Under the pieces are notes generated by a model that saw only the letters and a program-made list of their open reading frames with translations, made no database searches and was not told where the DNA came from. The translations under genes and the position numbers were made by a program. Below, in pieces: positions 60,933 through 64,000 of a stretch of DNA of 64,000 nt. Where the stretch lies: positions 744,001-808,000 of the forward strand of contig NZ_JAAKEJ010000001.1 of NCBI RefSeq assembly GCF_011039135.1. Direction: 5' to 3'. This DNA comes from Desulfovibrio sp. ZJ209 (GTDB lineage Bacteria > Desulfobacterota > Desulfovibrionia > Desulfovibrionales > Desulfovibrionaceae). Position 1 is the stretch's first letter; every line of letters begins with the position of its first letter.

Positions 60933-61856
60933 ATGACGGCAGAAGGCACGCAGGGAACGAAGCGGATGCGCATCGGCTGGATCGGCACCGGCGTCATGGG
61001 GCATTCCATGGCCGGCCATCTGCTGGACGCGGGCTGGCCGCTCATCGTCTATACCCGCAGCAAGGGCAAGGCCGAGCCGCTCATCGCGCGCGGCGCCGCC
61101 TGGGCCGACAGCCCGGCGGCCGTGGCGGCAGCTTCTGATGCGGTCTTTTCCATCGTGGGTTATCCCTCCGATGTGGAAGCCGTCATGCTCGGGCCAGACG
61201 GCGCCCTCGGCGGGCTCGCAGCGGGGGGCATCCTGTGCGACATGACCACCTCGAGCCCGGAGCTCGCCCGGCGCATCGCCGCCGAGGCAGCGGCAAAGGG
61301 CTGCACCAGCCTCGACGCGCCGGTGACTGGCGGCGACGTGGGCGCGCGCGAGGCCACGCTGTCCATCTTCGTGGGCGGCGACGCCGCCGCGCTTGCGAAG
61401 CTGCGCCCCTGCTTCGAGGCCATGGGCAAGCGGATCATGCACTGCGGCGCCCCGGGCACGGGCCAGCAGGCCAAGCTCGCCAACCAGATCGCCGTGGCCG
61501 GCGTCATGTTCAGCGTGTGTGAGTCCATGCTTTTCGCGCAGGAGGCCGGGCTCGACGTGGCCGAGTGGCTTGAGCTCGTGGTGCCCGGCGCCGGCGGCAG
61601 CACCGCCATGAACACCCTGGGCCGGCGCCTGCTCAAGCGCGACTATGCGCCCGGTTTCTTCATCGACCATTTCATCAAGGATCTCGGCCTCTGCCTCGAG
61701 GAGTGCCGCCGCATGAAGCTGGTGCTTCCCGGCGCCACCCTGGCCGAGGAATTTTACCGGATGATGCAGGCCAGGGGCCATGGACAGGACGGCACCCAGG
61801 CCCTCATCCGCTGCCTGGCCGACCTCTCCGGCAAGGAGTGGCGCGGGCAGCCCTGA
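60933..61856 (+). CDS. 3-hydroxyisobutyrate dehydrogenase-like NAD(P)-dependent oxidoreductase
   Basis: A 307-residue beta-hydroxyacid dehydrogenase. The dinucleotide fold starts RIGWIGTGVMGHSMAGHLL (GxGxxG). DAPVTGGDVGAREATLSIFV contains the substrate-binding motif, and the catalytic Lys is in QQAKLANQI. The helical C-terminal domain ends with KDLGLCLEECRRMKLVLPG. Relatives oxidise 3-hydroxyisobutyrate, tartronate semialdehyde or small sulfonate-type hydroxyacids; the substrate here is open. GGGAG lies six bases before ATG 60933; ATG 60966 would start exactly at the fold. The branching-enzyme gene follows after 73 bases. Confidence 0.86.
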   Translation: MTAEGTQGTKRMRIGWIGTGVMGHSMAGHLLDAGWPLIVYTRSKGKAEPLIARGAAWADSPAAVAAASDAVFSIVGYPSDVEAVMLGPDGALGGLAAGGILCDMTTSSPELARRIAAEAAAKGCTSLDAPVTGGDVGAREATLSIFVGGDAAALAKLRPCFEAMGKRIMHCGAPGTGQQAKLANQIAVAGVMFSVCESMLFAQEAGLDVAEWLELVVPGAGGSTAMNTLGRRLLKRDYAPGFFIDHFIKDLGLCLEECRRMKLVLPGATLAEEFYRMMQARGHGQDGTQALIRCLADLSGKEWRGQP

Positions 61857-61929
61857 ACGCTGCGCCCGGACGCGCATTGTGCGCGGCTTGCGACGCGCGG
61901 CATGACCGCCGTGTGCGGGAGAACTCGCC

Positions 61930-63969
61930 ATGTCGTACACGCCGCCCCAAAATCCTCTGGAAGATCCGGCGCTTGCGCCCTACCATGACTTTCTTGTCCG
62001 GCGCAGCCGCGATTTCACCGCGGAAATGGAGCGCATCACCGCGACGTACGGTTCGTTGCGCGCCTATGCCGACCTCTACAAGACCTTCGGGCTGCGCCTC
62101 GTCCACGACGCCGACGGCGGAAGCCATTGGCGCTGGCGGGAATACATGCCCCACGCCGAGGAGGTGTGGCTGACCACGAGCCGCCTCAACTTCCAGCGGC
62201 GCGCGAGCAACCGCTTCCAGCGCAAGGAGGGCGGCGTCTTCGAGCTTACCTTGCCCCGCGACGCGCTGGAACACGGCGAATATGTGGAATTGCGCGTCCA
62301 GCCGAAGGGGAGCATGGCGGCCGGCCTTGGCAAGACGCCGCCGCCACTCCGGCGCGTGCCCGCCTTCGCCGACTGGGTGGAGCAGGACAAGGCGGTGCCC
62401 GAGCAGTGGTGCGCGCGCGTCTGGTGCCCGGCCGAGCCCTACCAGTTCAGGCACCGCCGCCCGGGGCCGCTCGTCTTTCCGCGCATCTATGAGGCGCATG
62501 TGGGCATGGCGCAATCCTCCCTTGACCACAAGGGCGACAGCGTGGGCACCTATGACTACTTCATCAGCTCCGTCCTGCCGCGTATCAAGGCGGACGGCTA
62601 TACCGCCGTGCAGCTCATGGGCATCCTCGAGCATCCGCTCTACCGCTCCTTCGGCTACCAGGTGAGCAGCTATTTCGCGCCGAGCTCCCGCTACGGCACG
62701 CCCGACGGCTTCAAGGCCCTGGTGGACGCGGCCCACGGCCTCGGGCTCGCCGTCATCCTCGACATCACCCACAGCCACGCGGCCTCCAATACCGAGCAGG
62801 GCCTCGCCGCCTATGACGGCAGCCACTACTTCTTCAGCAGCAAGGTCAACCAGTGGGGCACGCCCTCCTTTGACTACAGCCAGGAGATGACCCGGCGCTT
62901 CCTGCTCTCCAATTGCCGCTACTGGCTGGAAGAATACCGGCTCGACGGCTTCCGCTTCGACGCCGTGGGCAACATGCTCTATATCGACCACGGGCGCGAC
63001 GACGACTTCTCCCATGTGGGGCGCTGCTTCTTCGGCAAGGACGGAGAGCCGCGCGAGGACGCCGCGGGCGAGCTGTATCTCTGCCTCGCCAACGCCCTCG
63101 TGCATGAGGAGGTGCCCCACGGCGTGACCATCGCCGAGGAGTTCTCCGGCATGCCGGGGCTCACCTGCCCGCCCTCGGAGGGCGGCCTGGGCTTTGATTA
63201 CCGCTTTGCCATGGGCATCCCCGACTATTGGGCCAAGGCCGTGGAAAACCCGCGGGACATGGGCAGCCTCTGGTACGAGATGACCAATCACCGCCCCTAT
63301 GACCGCACCATCAGCTATGTGGAGTGCCACGACCAGTGCATCAACGGCGACGACGCCATGATCTGGCGCCTGCTCGGCGACGCCATGTACACCGGCATGG
63401 GCAAGGACTCGGAAAGCTGGAACATCTCGCGCGGGCTGGCTTTTTACCGCCTCATGCGGCTCATCACGCTGGCAACGGCCGACGCGGGCTATCTCAACTT
63501 CATGGGCAACGAGTTCGGCCACCCGGAGTGGCTGGACGCTGACGAGCACGCCCACCGCCAGTGGCACCTCGCCGACCAGCCGGACCTCAAGTATTCGGGC
63601 CTCGCCGCCTGGGACAAGGCCCAGCTCGTGGGCCTTGTGGGCGAGCACCTGAAGGATTTTTGCAAGCCTCCCCTCTTCCGCTACATCCATGAGGAGGACA
63701 GGCTGCTGGCCTTCGAGCGCGGGCGCCTGCTCTTCGCCTTCAACTTCAGCGAGACCAGCGCCCGCGAGGGGCTGCTCTTTGCGGTCACGCCGGGCAAGTA
63801 TGTGGAATTGCTGTCGTCCGACGAGCCGCGCTTCGGCGGCCACGGCAACCTTGATATAACGAAGCCGCCGCTGGAGCACTTCACGCGGCCTCTTGCGGAC
63901 CGGCCCGAGCAGGATATCGAGCTCTACCTGCCGCCCATGGTGGCACTGGTGCTCCACAGGGAGGACTGA
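61930..63969 (+). CDS. glgB: GH13 1,4-alpha-glucan branching enzyme-like protein
   Basis: A 679-residue GH13 enzyme similar to the shorter, eukaryote-type branching enzymes (GH13_8). An N-terminal helical segment precedes a CBM48-like domain (YADLYKTFGLRLVHDADGG). The barrel has YEAHVGMAQ, VQLMGILEHPLYRSFGYQVS, AVILDITHSHAA, the nucleophile Asp344 (LDGFRFDAV), acid/base Glu403 (VTIAEEFSG) and the third Asp468 (VECHDQC). NFMGNEFGHPEWLD follows, then an all-beta C-terminal domain. Such enzymes add alpha-1,6 branches to glycogen. No glgA, glgC or glgP is seen in the window. The stop overlaps the next start by one base (TGATG). Confidence 0.88.
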   Translation: MSYTPPQNPLEDPALAPYHDFLVRRSRDFTAEMERITATYGSLRAYADLYKTFGLRLVHDADGGSHWRWREYMPHAEEVWLTTSRLNFQRRASNRFQRKEGGVFELTLPRDALEHGEYVELRVQPKGSMAAGLGKTPPPLRRVPAFADWVEQDKAVPEQWCARVWCPAEPYQFRHRRPGPLVFPRIYEAHVGMAQSSLDHKGDSVGTYDYFISSVLPRIKADGYTAVQLMGILEHPLYRSFGYQVSSYFAPSSRYGTPDGFKALVDAAHGLGLAVILDITHSHAASNTEQGLAAYDGSHYFFSSKVNQWGTPSFDYSQEMTRRFLLSNCRYWLEEYRLDGFRFDAVGNMLYIDHGRDDDFSHVGRCFFGKDGEPREDAAGELYLCLANALVHEEVPHGVTIAEEFSGMPGLTCPPSEGGLGFDYRFAMGIPDYWAKAVENPRDMGSLWYEMTNHRPYDRTISYVECHDQCINGDDAMIWRLLGDAMYTGMGKDSESWNISRGLAFYRLMRLITLATADAGYLNFMGNEFGHPEWLDADEHAHRQWHLADQPDLKYSGLAAWDKAQLVGLVGEHLKDFCKPPLFRYIHEEDRLLAFERGRLLFAFNFSETSAREGLLFAVTPGKYVELLSSDEPRFGGHGNLDITKPPLEHFTRPLADRPEQDIELYLPPMVALVLHRED

Positions 63970-64000
63970 TGGCCACGGGCGAAACTGGCTCAGCAGCGGC
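63969..64000 (+). CDS. Start of a further gene, cut by the window end
   Basis: ATG 63969 overlaps the glgB stop in a TGATG junction, and ten codons (MATGETGSAA) remain open to the edge. Coupling to glgB suggests a real gene, perhaps in the same glycogen pathway, but nothing can be said of its product. Confidence 0.4.
   Translation, partial: MATGETGSAA

Noticed and set aside
61804..63957. 717-codon open frame antisense to the branching enzyme
   Set aside because: Shadow frame; catalytic residues of GH13 are all in the plus-strand frame.

Overview
The window is GC-rich (well above 60% by eye) and tightly packed. Its content points to a sulfate-reducing deltaproteobacterium of the family Desulfovibrionaceae: a che cluster that includes a ParA-type ATPase and a HEAT-repeat protein, a sigma-32 with a long acidic N-terminus, a MetH without the C-terminal reactivation domain, a CarD-type regulator, a fused TRAP permease with a TAXI binding protein, and many short TPR or lipoprotein genes. 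The family assignment is an inference from gene content, not from a search.

Layout. 1-850: the end of an M15 peptidase, a YbaK-type tRNA-editing deacylase and tRNA-Pro(CGG) on the minus strand. 890-10630: a seven-gene plus-strand chemotaxis operon, cheB - HEAT - cheR - parA - cheW - cheY - cheA, from a clear promoter to a clear terminator. There are no receptors or flagellar genes in it. 10700-18230: a lipoprotein, a CLC-family protein, a YebE/DUF533 protein, a zinc-ribbon DUF3426 protein, Hpt, a TlpA-like thioredoxin and a truncated-type MetH. 18300-33010: a long plus-strand housekeeping block with rpoH, a TPR lipoprotein, a LolB-like lipoprotein, rpiB, cysS, an M48 protease, hslV, ispE, tRNA-Gln(TTG), prs, rplY, a hydrolase, pth, carD and rho. 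33900-39870: a five-gene minus-strand unit of a nitronate-monooxygenase-like enzyme, a STAS protein, a DUF342/FapA protein and two glycosyltransferases, the last three joined by 4-base ATGA overlaps. 40000-42122: an EF-G paralogue with an altered catalytic motif.

42123-45000 is the most unusual part. A low-GC gene with uracil-DNA-glycosylase-like motifs sits between the EF-G paralogue and dnaA. It is bordered by a 20-base perfect palindrome on one side. On the other side of dnaA lies an AT-rich stretch with DnaA-box-like sites and a repeated 12-mer, which looks like a replication origin or a DnaA-controlled promoter.

45000-64000: an Opa/OmpW-like beta-barrel with a palindromic operator in its promoter, a FadL-type porin, priA, galU, lysA, a MATE exporter, a DUF2156 protein, a stand-alone CI/LexA-type self-cleaving repressor, a roughly 500-base gene-free region with nested inverted repeats, a TAXI-TRAP uptake operon, a hypothetical single-span protein, a 3-hydroxyisobutyrate-dehydrogenase-like enzyme and a GH13 branching enzyme. 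A further gene starts at the very edge of the window.

No CRISPR array, integrase, transposase or rRNA was seen. Promoters were picked by eye as -35/-10 pairs with about 17-base spacing and are predictions.
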